A stretch of 64,000 nt of DNA from Tessaracoccus sp. (GTDB lineage: Bacteria; Actinomycetota; Actinomycetes; Propionibacteriales; Propionibacteriaceae): NCBI RefSeq assembly GCF_016714275.1, contig NZ_JADJNP010000004.1, positions 186,001-250,000 of the forward strand. Reading direction: 5' to 3'. The notes beneath the pieces were generated by a model. That model had not been told where the DNA came from and searched no databases. It was given only the letters and a program-made list of their open reading frames with translations. The translations under genes and the position numbers were made by a program. This document shows positions 11,824 to 21,144 of this stretch, piece after piece (the stretch's first letter is position 1; each line of letters starts with the position of its first letter).

Positions 11824-12228
11824 TCAGGCTTGCTCGATTCGGACGACCTTGTCGAGGCCTGCGAACGCGCCTTGGTCGCGGGTCACCAGCGTGAGGTCAT
11901 TCGCGAGCGCCGTCGCGGCAAGCAGCCGGTCCAGCACATGGGCGCGGGCGGACCCGCCTGCGGCGGTGACTGCGGCGAGGATGCGGTCGTACGCGTCGGA
12001 GCACGCGTTGTCGAAGGGAAGACCAGCTCCGAAGGCTGCGCGAAGTGTCTGAAGGCGGGCGCTTCGCACCTTGAACTCCGTCAGGGATGTGGTCGTGTGA
12101 AGCCCTTTCGTGAGTTCCGACCAGCTGAGGGAACTCACGAAAAGCCCGGTGAACGGTTCGAGGCGCGGCGCTTCCCCGGCGTGCGATGCGGAGGCGATCA
12201 GGATGTTGGTGTCGAGCAGCGCCTTCAT
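11824..12228 (-). CDS. vapC: VapC-type PIN-domain toxin
   Basis: This is a 134-residue PIN-domain ribonuclease. The conserved acidic residues are visible: Asp6 in ALLDTNIL, Glu in SLSWSEL, and acidic residues in the C-terminal half around HVLDRLLAATA and TRDQGAF. VapC toxins cut specific RNAs and are held inactive by the cognate antitoxin. ATG 12228 is chosen over an upstream ATG at 12237 because it overlaps the antitoxin stop as ATGA, the standard arrangement. Confidence 0.9.
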   Translation of the reverse strand: MKALLDTNILIASASHAGEAPRLEPFTGLFVSSLSWSELTKGLHTTTSLTEFKVRSARLQTLRAAFGAGLPFDNACSDAYDRILAAVTAAGGSARAHVLDRLLAATALANDLTLVTRDQGAFAGLDKVVRIEQA

Positions 12229-12482
12229 CGGGCCCACGGGTCCGAGTCGCCGTCGAAGTCAGATCGGGTTGCGCTCAGCTCGTCCGCCCAGGCGGGGTCT
12301 ATCGGCGTGGCAAGGATCGCACGCAGGAACGCTTCTGGACTGACCTCGTGATTGTGAGGGGGTGGCACGAGCCGCCCGATTTCCCGCCGGTGCCTCGTCA
12401 CGAGGTAGGTTTCGCCGCGTTCCACCTCGGCGAGCGCATCGGAGGGGTTCTGTCGGAGTTGCCCCACGGAGATCGTCTTCAT
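12225..12482 (-). CDS. vapB: Phd/YefM-type antitoxin of the VapBC pair
   Basis: This is an 85-residue antitoxin whose N-terminus (MKTISVGQLRQNPSDALAEV) is the Phd/YefM DNA-binding fold and whose C-terminus, rich in Asp/Trp, should wrap the toxin. The ATG at 12482 has no Shine-Dalgarno but a TAGACT -10 box ends 7 nt upstream, inside a palindromic operator. This implies autorepression by the toxin-antitoxin complex. Confidence 0.88.
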   Translation of the reverse strand: MKTISVGQLRQNPSDALAEVERGETYLVTRHRREIGRLVPPPHNHEVSPEAFLRAILATPIDPAWADELSATRSDFDGDSDPWAR

Positions 12483-12489
12483 AGCGGCG

Positions 12490-12507
12490 AGTCTAGCAAA
12501 TCTAGAC
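12490..12507 (-). promoter_or_regulatory. vapBC operator and -10 box
   Basis: A perfect inverted repeat GTCTAG-N5-CTAGAC (12491-12507) covers the -10-like TAGACT (12490-12495) immediately before the antitoxin gene. Placement over the promoter fits the conditional autoregulation known for VapBC systems. Confidence 0.65.
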
Positions 12508-12533
12508 AATTTAGCGATTAGCGGCGGAGCTCG

Positions 12534-12707
12534 GTGGCGAGCGGGTACTTTGGTGGAGTGGATCGAGCCCGGCCAGACCGGTGGAGCTGTCCCTCAGCTC
12601 GCGAACGGGATCGGTCGGGTCCGGCCTGGCTGGATCTGTGGCAAGCGGAGAGTCGTGAGATCGTGTTCGCCCACGGAGGGCTGAGCTGGGGACGCGTTCG
12701 TCGCTGA
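12534..12707 (+). pseudogene. short 57-aa open frame, possible gene remnant
   Basis: A GTG at 12534 opens 57 codons with a non-random, Trp-containing sequence (WLDLWQAESREIVFAHGG, then LSWGRVRR and a stop). No ribosome site is evident and no family is recognised. It may be the C-terminal tail of a lost gene upstream of the toxin-antitoxin locus, or chance. Confidence 0.2.
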
Positions 12708-12726
12708 GTTCGCGCCCAAGCGCTCA

Positions 12727-12757
12727 TGGACTGTCGCGCTGCAGTCGCGATAGTCCA
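12727..12757 (-). terminator. hairpin downstream of the XRE gene
   Basis: Arms TGGACTGTCGCG (12727-12738) and CGCGATAGTCCA (12746-12757) pair with one mismatch, 6 bp beyond the stop of the minus-strand XRE regulator. There is no clear U-run. Confidence 0.5.
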
Positions 12758-12762
12758 GTCGT

Positions 12763-12966
12763 CTAGGCGTCCTCGTCGTCCGGGAAGAACAGGTCTTCGA
12801 TGGTGCAGCCGAACGTGGCCGCGAGGCGGAAGGCGAGGGGGAGTGAGGGGTCGAACCGGCCTTTTTCCAGCGAGATGACCGTCTGACGGGAGACCCCGAG
12901 CTCGTCGGCGAGGCGTTGCTGGGACCAGCCGCGGTCTTGGCGTCGATCCGGAAGCGCGTTGCGCAT
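12763..12966 (-). CDS. XRE-family transcriptional regulator
   Basis: This is a 67-residue single-domain helix-turn-helix protein (SQQRLADELGVSRQTVISLE followed by KGRFDPSLPLAFRLAATFG and an acidic tail). It resembles the small YgzD/YozG-type regulators that sit beside a membrane protein of unknown function. The ATG at 12966 shares one base with the TGA of the preceding gene (TGATG), so the two are translationally coupled. The shared promoter has repeated GTACAGTT motifs that probably serve as its autoregulatory operator. Confidence 0.85.
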   Translation of the reverse strand: MRNALPDRRQDRGWSQQRLADELGVSRQTVISLEKGRFDPSLPLAFRLAATFGCTIEDLFFPDDEDA

Positions 12967-13436
12967 CAGCCTTCCGCCCTTCGGATGAGCAGATACCGCA
13001 CGGCGAAGTCGGCCGTGGCCAGGAACCACAGCGCGCCGAGGAGCAGCGCGGGGGCGACGTCGAGGTCGAAGAGGGCGAACGCCCCCGTGCCGAGGCCGAG
13101 GACGACCATCAGGTCGCCGAGCGCGCCTAGCGCGGCCCGCTCGAACCAGACGTTCTCGACGTTCTCCTCGGGGTTCTTCGTCGCGCCGGCGATCGTTGAG
13201 CGGTCGACGAGGAGCACCCAGGCGAGCGCCGTGGACACCGGCAGTAGCACGGCCGCGAAGATGGCGAACGCCACCCACGGCCGGGAGGGGTTGTCGAAGG
13301 CGACGAACAGTCCGCCGATGGTTGACGACAGCGCCGCTCCGAGGACGACGGAGACGGCGATCAGCCGGCCCGCGCCTCCGCCGAGGATCCGGGATCGTCC
13401 CCATCGGGTCTGCCTCGAGGTGGTGGGGGTGTTCAT
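12966..13436 (-). CDS. small four-helix membrane protein paired with XRE regulator
   Basis: This is a 156-residue protein with about four hydrophobic helices in two pairs (around residues 25-46, 54-76, 102-123 and 127-150) and a basic N-terminus. No enzymatic motif is seen. Its partnership with a single-domain XRE regulator recurs in Gram-positive bacteria, but the function is not known to me. The ATG at 13436 has a strong ribosome site, AAGGAGAA, 4-5 nt upstream. Confidence 0.8.
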   Translation of the reverse strand: MNTPTTSRQTRWGRSRILGGGAGRLIAVSVVLGAALSSTIGGLFVAFDNPSRPWVAFAIFAAVLLPVSTALAWVLLVDRSTIAGATKNPEENVENVWFERAALGALGDLMVVLGLGTGAFALFDLDVAPALLLGALWFLATADFAVRYLLIRRAEG

Positions 13437-13467
13437 GGTGTTCTCCTTTCACCGATTGGTAAAGGAA

Positions 13468-13496
13468 ACTGTACAGTCAAGTGAACTGTACGTCAA
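13468..13496 (-). promoter_or_regulatory. promoter and operator of the membrane protein-XRE operon
   Basis: On the minus strand, -35 TTGACG (13496-13491), a 17-bp spacer and -10 TACAGT (13473-13468) form a near-consensus vegetative promoter. The sequence GTACAGTT occurs as two direct copies, one overlapping the -35/spacer edge and one covering the -10. This suggests the downstream XRE protein binds here to regulate itself. Confidence 0.7.
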
Positions 13497-13546
13497 GGAT
13501 GCTTTACTGTGCTGGTCGAGCCGGGCGGGAAGGTGCCAGTTCAGCG

Positions 13547-14578
13547 TCAAGACCAACGGATCTCGTCGGCGGTCACCGTCGTCATCCGGGTGGTGACCGG
13601 GACCTCGTCGCCGACCTTCACCGTCGGGGTAGACCCGGGCACGAAGACCATCGACGAGTGCATGTGCGGGGGCTCGGCGAAGGCGCGCTTGCGGCCGCCG
13701 ACGGCGAACGGGGAGAGCGAACGGCCCAGCGCCGCCTGCATGCCCTCGGTGGCGGTGACCAGGCGTTTCCTGACCGAGCGCTGAGGCACCGGCGCGGCCA
13801 TCGCCACGCCCTCCGCGGTGCCGCCTGAGACAATGACGACGAAGCCGGCCTTCGGCATCGGCGCCTGGTGATAGCCGATCCGCTGCCCCTTCGCGACCGG
13901 GTGAACGTCGAGCACCGTCGCGGTGGTCTCGTAGGCGCTCCGGTCGCCCAGCCACAGCCGGGTGCCGACGCGCATCCGAGTGGGCACCTCGAGTTCGCCG
14001 GCCAGCGTGCGGTAGTCGGTCACGCTCAGATGGGATACCCAGACGGGCGCGGGGAGAGCGTCGACGGCGGCGTCGGCGAGCCTACGCGCCTCATCGAGCG
14101 ATCCCGTTGCCGGCAGGTGGATCGCCCAGCCCTCGGGTCGCAGTCCGGCGAGGGCGTCGACGGCGGCAGCGAGCTCGGCGACGGCAAGGCCGTGTCGGAG
14201 CATCGACGTCGACAGCTCGACGATCACCCGCGCGCCGGGGTGGCCGGCGGCGATCGCGCGAAGATCCTCGACACGGGACACGGTCGTGACGACGGCGTCG
14301 TCGTCGAGCAACTCCGTGGCCAGCGCGTCGAACGGGCGCCACGGATTCAGCACGACGACGTCGCCGGTCCAGCCGCCGGCGCGGACGCGCGCAACCTCCT
14401 GCGCGATCCCCACGGCGATCGCATCGACGCCCAACTCGGCTGCGCGCGCCGCGAGCAGCTCGAGCGTGAAGCCGTAGCCGTTGCCCTTCGCGACGGGGAC
14501 AATGCCGGGGATATCGGCCAGGAGCGTGCGCTGATGCGCGTCCCACCGGGCGCGGAAGATGTTCAGCGTGAGCGCCAT
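13547..14578 (-). CDS. alanine racemase family PLP protein
   Basis: This is a 343-residue protein with the alanine racemase N-terminal barrel. PLP-lysine Lys31 lies in VPVAKGNGYG, equivalent to VVKANAYG in Alr, and GQRIGYHQ corresponds to the GYGDG tyrosine region. The RxSMDQ-type C-terminal motifs of canonical Alr are absent and the protein is slightly short, so it may be a divergent racemase or a PLP protein in interpeptide-bridge formation. It lies 2 bp after femX in one operon, which suggests it serves the same cell-wall step. A GTG at 14584 giving a 4-bp overlap is an alternative start. Confidence 0.72.
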   Translation of the reverse strand: MALTLNIFRARWDAHQRTLLADIPGIVPVAKGNGYGFTLELLAARAAELGVDAIAVGIAQEVARVRAGGWTGDVVVLNPWRPFDALATELLDDDAVVTTVSRVEDLRAIAAGHPGARVIVELSTSMLRHGLAVAELAAAVDALAGLRPEGWAIHLPATGSLDEARRLADAAVDALPAPVWVSHLSVTDYRTLAGELEVPTRMRVGTRLWLGDRSAYETTATVLDVHPVAKGQRIGYHQAPMPKAGFVVIVSGGTAEGVAMAAPVPQRSVRKRLVTATEGMQAALGRSLSPFAVGGRKRAFAEPPHMHSSMVFVPGSTPTVKVGDEVPVTTRMTTVTADEIRWS

Positions 14579-14580
14579 GG

Positions 14581-15708
14581 TCACCGCCGCTTCAGGTAGA
14601 GCATGAACGCGGCGTACAGGGCCTTGTTGATGGGGTAGTCCCACTCGCCGAGATAGGCGACGGCCTCGCCGCCGGTGCCGACCTTGAACTGGATCAGGCC
14701 GATCTCCGGGTCGTCGGCCCCGACGCCCTCAGTGATGCCGCGCAGGTCGTAGACGGCGCAGCCCGCCGCGGCAGCGTCGCGGATCATCTGCCACTGGATG
14801 GCGTTCGAGCCGCGCACCTCGCGCTTGGCGTTGGAGGAGGCGCCGTAGGAGTACCAGGCGTGCTCACCGACCCGCACCATGGTCGTCGCGGCGACCAGGT
14901 CGCCGTCGTGCTCAGAGAGGTACAGCCGCATCCGGCCGTCCTCCTCGGCGTTCAGCGCGTCCCACATCGTCTCGAAGTAGGAGAGCGAGCGGCCGGTGAA
15001 GCCGTCGCGCGCGGCGGTCTCGATGTAGACATCGTGGAAGCGGGCGAGGTCGGCGCGCTCGCCGAGCCGGACGACGACCCCCTCCTTCGCCGCCTTCTTG
15101 ATGTTGCGACGCCACAACTGATTCATGCCTTTGAGGAGCTCGTCCTCCGTCTTCTGGGTGCCGTCGGCGTGTCTCAAGGGGAGCTGGAAGTTGAACATCG
15201 GCTGGCCGGCGGCGAAGCCTTCGCCGTGCTCGTCGGTGCTCCAGCCGCCGTGCAGCAGGGTGTTGCGCAGGCGCGTTGCGACGAGGTCCGTCGCGTCGGG
15301 CGCTACCTGGCTGAGCCGCGCGACGGCGTCGTCGGCGACGGCGGCCTTGATCGTGTCCGCGTACCAGCGGCGGTGGACGAGGGTCGGCCCGATCCGGACG
15401 GCGAACGCCTTTCGCGACTTCGCGTAGGCGACGAGCGCGCGGAGGTGCTCGGCGACGTCCGCACGTCCCCAGTCGAGGACGGGTCCCTCAGGCAGATAGG
15501 CGAGGAAGCGGCGGAGCTTCGGCAGCTGCCGGTAGAGGACCAGCCCGACGCCGGTCAGCTCGCCGCTGTCGAAGAACCCGATGGTCTCGGACCGCCACTC
15601 CGGCTTCACCTTTCCCCACGCGGGGGTCTGCAGGAACGACGCAGACCCGCGATCGGCGACGAAGCCGAGATGCTCCTCGGCAGAGATAGGACGTACCTCG
15701 ATGCTCAC
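14581..15708 (-). CDS. FemX/FemABX peptidyltransferase
   Basis: This is a 375-residue GNAT-fold FemABX protein (FLQTPAWGKVKPEWRSETIG near the start, YLPEGPVLDWG, LWRRNIKKAAKEGV, YSYGASSNAKREVRGSNAIQ and the C-terminal YDLRGITEG). Such enzymes attach an amino acid from aminoacyl-tRNA to the lipid II stem peptide to start the interpeptide bridge. The GTG start at 15708 has a -10-like TAGCCT 6 nt upstream and no Shine-Dalgarno. The racemase-like gene follows after 2 bp. Confidence 0.88.
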   Translation of the reverse strand: MSIEVRPISAEEHLGFVADRGSASFLQTPAWGKVKPEWRSETIGFFDSGELTGVGLVLYRQLPKLRRFLAYLPEGPVLDWGRADVAEHLRALVAYAKSRKAFAVRIGPTLVHRRWYADTIKAAVADDAVARLSQVAPDATDLVATRLRNTLLHGGWSTDEHGEGFAAGQPMFNFQLPLRHADGTQKTEDELLKGMNQLWRRNIKKAAKEGVVVRLGERADLARFHDVYIETAARDGFTGRSLSYFETMWDALNAEEDGRMRLYLSEHDGDLVAATTMVRVGEHAWYSYGASSNAKREVRGSNAIQWQMIRDAAAAGCAVYDLRGITEGVGADDPEIGLIQFKVGTGGEAVAYLGEWDYPINKALYAAFMLYLKRR

Positions 15709-15714
15709 CCGCCC

Positions 15715-15720
15715 AGGCTA
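15715..15720 (-). promoter_or_regulatory. -10 box (TAGCCT) of femX
   Basis: TAGCCT ends 6 nt before the GTG at 15708, consistent with a leaderless transcript. Confidence 0.4.
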
Positions 15721-15730
15721 CCGTCCCGCA

Positions 15731-15768
15731 TGGCGCCGCGTACCCGCGCATTTAGGCGCGAAGGGCCA
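15731..15768. repeat. dispersed intergenic repeat, copy 1
   Basis: The 38 bases here match 39372-39409 at 35 positions; both contain the core GTACCCGCGCATTT. The core can form a hairpin CGCGC-ATTTAG-GCGCG (15745-15760). It fills the gap between the divergent femX and FKBP genes and ends just before the FKBP -10 box. Confidence 0.65.
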
Positions 15769-15769
15769 G

Positions 15770-15775
15770 TACGCT
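15770..15775 (+). promoter_or_regulatory. -10 box (TACGCT) of the FKBP gene
   Basis: TACGCT lies 7 nt before the ATG at 15783 with no Shine-Dalgarno between them, suggesting a leaderless mRNA. Confidence 0.45.
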
Positions 15776-15782
15776 CGTTCGC

Positions 15783-16163
15783 ATGACTGATATGAACAGC
15801 AAGCCTGAAGTCGACTTTCCCGGCGGCGAGGCGCCCGCCGACCTCGTGATCACCGACATCGTCGAGGGCGACGGTGCGGAGGCCAAGGCCGGCGACGTCG
15901 CGCACGTGCATTACGTGGGGGTCGCCTTCAGCAGCGGCGAGGAGTTCGACTCATCCTGGAACCGCGGCGCGGCGCTGTCGTTCCCGCTGGGCGCCGGGCA
16001 CGTCATCCGCGGTTGGGATCAGGGCATCCAGGGGATGAAGGTGGGCGGCCGGCGTCAGCTCGTCATCCCCAGCCACCTCGCGTACGGCAATCGCGGCGCC
16101 GGTGGCGTCATCGCGCCGGGGGAGACGCTGATCTTCGTCTGCGACCTCGTCGGCCTTAACTGA
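15783..16163 (+). CDS. FKBP-type peptidyl-prolyl isomerase
   Basis: This is a 126-residue single FKBP domain, the normal size for the cytoplasmic actinobacterial form. It catalyses cis-trans isomerisation of prolyl bonds during folding. Family residues are visible in order: HVHYVGVAFSSGEEFDSSW, FPLGAGHVIRGWDQG, and GGRRQLVIPSHLAYG with the terminal LIFVCDLVGL strand. No signal peptide is present. It is a single-gene unit followed by a strong terminator. Confidence 0.93.
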   Translation: MTDMNSKPEVDFPGGEAPADLVITDIVEGDGAEAKAGDVAHVHYVGVAFSSGEEFDSSWNRGAALSFPLGAGHVIRGWDQGIQGMKVGGRRQLVIPSHLAYGNRGAGGVIAPGETLIFVCDLVGLN

Positions 16164-16170
16164 CCCAGGA

Positions 16171-16231
16171 GACACCAAGAGCCCGCCTCACCCTTGGGGG
16201 GATTCACGGTGAGGCGGGCTCGTCTGGTGTC
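16171..16231 (+). terminator. long hairpin terminator after the FKBP gene
   Basis: A perfect 14-bp stem, GAGCCCGCCTCACC (16179-16192) with GGTGAGGCGGGCTC (16208-16221), is extended by outer arms GACACCA (16171-16177) and TGGTGTC (16225-16231). It starts 8 bp after the FKBP stop. Confidence 0.8.
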
Positions 16232-16380
16232 GCGCCTTCAGGTCGGCGACTCCTGTCTGAGAATAGCTGAGAAAGTCTCAGATTGCTAGTCGTAACGGAA
16301 AATCGGGTCACGGAATCTGAAGCGAGCGGCGAAAAAGCCCGTTGCCACCGGCGTTTAGCCTTTCTGTGCGGTTTCTCAGG

Positions 16381-17019
16381 TCAGGAGAAGACCTTGTCGA
16401 TGGAGTCCTTCAGCGCGGGGTCGACCTCGATGCTGCTGACGAGCTTCCCGTCGGCCAGGTCGGCCTGGCGCTCGGTGTACGCGGCGACGATGGCGGCGAT
16501 GGCTTCCTCGTCGCTCATCGCGCCGGTGTCGACGACGAGATCGAAGTTCTTCTCGTCGGCCCAGCCGGTGCCGTAGATCCGCTTGGTGAAGCGCTGGCGC
16601 GTCTTGTCGTCGGCCTTGATCTTGTCGGCAGCCTTCTCGTCGGAGATGCCGTCGCGCTGCGCGATACGGTTCGCGCGCACGTCGACCGGCGCCTTGACGA
16701 AGACGTCGAGCGAGTCCGCGTAGCCGCCGAGCACGACGAAGCCGCCGCGGCCGAGGATGACCACGTCGCCGCCGGCGCCGATGGCCTCGATGGTCTTGTT
16801 CATCCACTCGATGGTCCAGACGCTGTCCTCCTTGTAGAGGTCCCAGAAGCTGGGGGGCTCGTCGCCGTAGATGTCGTCGAGGTGGATGAGGCCGTACTGC
16901 TTGATGACACCGTTGATGGTGGACTTGTCGGCGAGCTTCCAGCCGAGTTCCTTGGCGACGCCGCGCGCGATACGGCCGCCGTGGCTGCCCAGCTGGCGCG
17001 AGATGGTGATGACAGACAC
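16381..17019 (-). CDS. cytidylate kinase-like P-loop protein
   Basis: This is a 212-residue protein of the cytidylate-kinase-like family, with an N-terminal SVITISRQLGSHGGRIARGV that replaces a classical P-loop, VVILGRGGFVVL in the core and an Arg/Lys-rich lid (ANRIAQRDGISDEKAADKI, KRIYGTGWADEKNFD). Family members are common in bacteria and usually unassigned; true CMP kinase is normally a separate gene. I choose the GTG at 17019, not the ATG at 17040, because AAGGAGG lies 4 nt before the GTG. Confidence 0.82.
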   Translation of the reverse strand: MSVITISRQLGSHGGRIARGVAKELGWKLADKSTINGVIKQYGLIHLDDIYGDEPPSFWDLYKEDSVWTIEWMNKTIEAIGAGGDVVILGRGGFVVLGGYADSLDVFVKAPVDVRANRIAQRDGISDEKAADKIKADDKTRQRFTKRIYGTGWADEKNFDLVVDTGAMSDEEAIAAIVAAYTERQADLADGKLVSSIEVDPALKDSIDKVFS

Positions 17020-17093
17020 TGTTCCTCCTTGTACCGCCATGTCCGGACAAATGGCGTGGTAGGTCCGATTCTAGATGACAGATTCCCGGCTGG

Positions 17094-19589
<2,496 letters not shown>

Positions 19590-19695
19590 TTCTGATACTT
19601 CCGTTGGAACCAGGTTGAGGCGGCGATTTCGCCGCCAATCTCATCCTACGACTCGTAGTATTTGCGTCCGCCGCGGGGTTCCGCTACCCCCGCTA

Positions 19696-19701
19696 TAGGC
19701 T
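19696..19701 (+). promoter_or_regulatory. -10 box (TAGGCT) of the PQQ-propeller operon
   Basis: TAGGCT ends 6 nt before the ATG at 19708 and there is no Shine-Dalgarno, consistent with leaderless transcription. Confidence 0.45.
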
Positions 19702-19707
19702 GGCGGA

Positions 19708-21144
19708 ATGGACGTCGTCGACCTGGATGAGCTCGCCGCCGAGCAGTCCTCCGCGCCGAGGCGCCCGCGGAGGCGACCCTCGCTGGGTCGGCTGGTCTCC
19801 CGTCGGGCGGTGGCCGTCGTAGCGGGCGCTGTCGCCCTCGCCGTCGTGACCGTGGGCGCCGTCGTCTCCTCCCGTGATCCGCTGCCGGTGCAGGCGGCGG
19901 GCATGCGGAACGGCCCTCGGGTCGGGTGGAGCTCCCCGGGAGGGCTGAGCGCTGTGATCACCATCGACGACGCGCGCGTCGTCACCACCGACGACATGAC
20001 GATCCGCGCCCGCCGGGCCGACGACGGCATGGAGCTGTGGAGCGTCGACCGGAACTCGCTCGACCTCTACAGCGCGTCGCAGCTGCGTGACTTGCCGGGA
20101 ACGCCGTGGGTGTTGGTGGGCAACTCCGACAGCCTCGATACGACGGTCGCGGTCCTCCTCGACCGGGACGCGGGCGCGGCCGCGTACCGGCTCGAGCTTC
20201 CCGGGCCGGAGAGGACCGCGAGCGAGTACTACCAAACGTCCGCCCTTGTTTCGACGGCCGAAGGCACGCTGTTCGTCCTGACCCCGCCCGCGGACGGGGG
20301 CGGGATCGCGGTGTCGAGGCTCGCCTCGCCGAACCTCGACGACGTGGTGTGGCGCTCCGAGATGCCGACGGGTGCGGAGGGTTTTCCCCTCTGGTGGCCG
20401 TACGCGGAGGAGAGGGCCGGCTACGTGCTGCTCGGCCACGAGGACGCGAGCTGGCCCGGAAGGCTCCTGGGGGCCCTCGCCCTCGCCGACGGCGCGCCCG
20501 CGCCGTGGCTTCCCGATGGCGCTCGGTTCGACGTGTTCGGCGACGTCGCCGTGATCGAGGGCGAGGACGGGCGCGTCGGCGTCGATCTCCGCACGGGGGC
20601 CGAGCTGTGGCGCCGGCCTGGAGCGGTGTCTGTCGGCGCGGCCGACGAGGTGCTCGCGGAGGTGAGCGGGGGTCGGCTGACGCTGTTGTCGCCGCGGACG
20701 GGCGCCGAGCTGTGGTCGGTCCCGACCGAGCACGAGCGGGTGCGGGTGACGCGCTGGGACGACATCGTCGTGGCGTACTCGGGCGTAGAAGTGTCGTGGG
20801 GCGAAGATCGCGATCCGAACGCCGCGATCGTCACGGCATTCGACCTGGCTACCGGCGCGCGGCGGTGGCGTATCGACCTGGGCGACCCTGTCGTCGAGGT
20901 GCTCCGCGGCGAGGGCCAGTTGGTCGTGGTGCAGCACTTCTATGAGGGCGAGCTGGTTTCTCCTGAGCAAGAGTCTGAGTTCAACATTGTCACCGAGGTG
21001 GAGAGTCGGAGCGGTCTCGCGGCCGTCGACCCCGGCACCGGCCGCATGAGGTGGAGCGAGGATCTCGGCCCCGGTTGGGTCTCGCGTCGAGGCACCCGGA
21101 TCGTGTGGAGCCCCGACACCGGCGGCGACGAGTTCCTGCGATGA
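19708..21144 (+). CDS. membrane-anchored PQQ-like beta-propeller protein (copy 1)
   Basis: This is a 478-residue protein with a short acidic cytoplasmic head (VDLDELAAE), a basic stretch, one membrane helix (about residues 34-56) and an extracytoplasmic region of repeated blades with PQQ-like motifs (DGMELWSVDR, TGAELWRRPG, TGAELWSVPTE, TGARRWRIDLG, TGRMRWSEDLG). PQQ-like propellers often serve as scaffolds rather than enzymes, and no cofactor residues can be claimed. It is followed by a paralogue whose start overlaps its stop (ATGA). The function is unknown. Confidence 0.8.
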   Translation: MDVVDLDELAAEQSSAPRRPRRRPSLGRLVSRRAVAVVAGAVALAVVTVGAVVSSRDPLPVQAAGMRNGPRVGWSSPGGLSAVITIDDARVVTTDDMTIRARRADDGMELWSVDRNSLDLYSASQLRDLPGTPWVLVGNSDSLDTTVAVLLDRDAGAAAYRLELPGPERTASEYYQTSALVSTAEGTLFVLTPPADGGGIAVSRLASPNLDDVVWRSEMPTGAEGFPLWWPYAEERAGYVLLGHEDASWPGRLLGALALADGAPAPWLPDGARFDVFGDVAVIEGEDGRVGVDLRTGAELWRRPGAVSVGAADEVLAEVSGGRLTLLSPRTGAELWSVPTEHERVRVTRWDDIVVAYSGVEVSWGEDRDPNAAIVTAFDLATGARRWRIDLGDPVVEVLRGEGQLVVVQHFYEGELVSPEQESEFNIVTEVESRSGLAAVDPGTGRMRWSEDLGPGWVSRRGTRIVWSPDTGGDEFLR

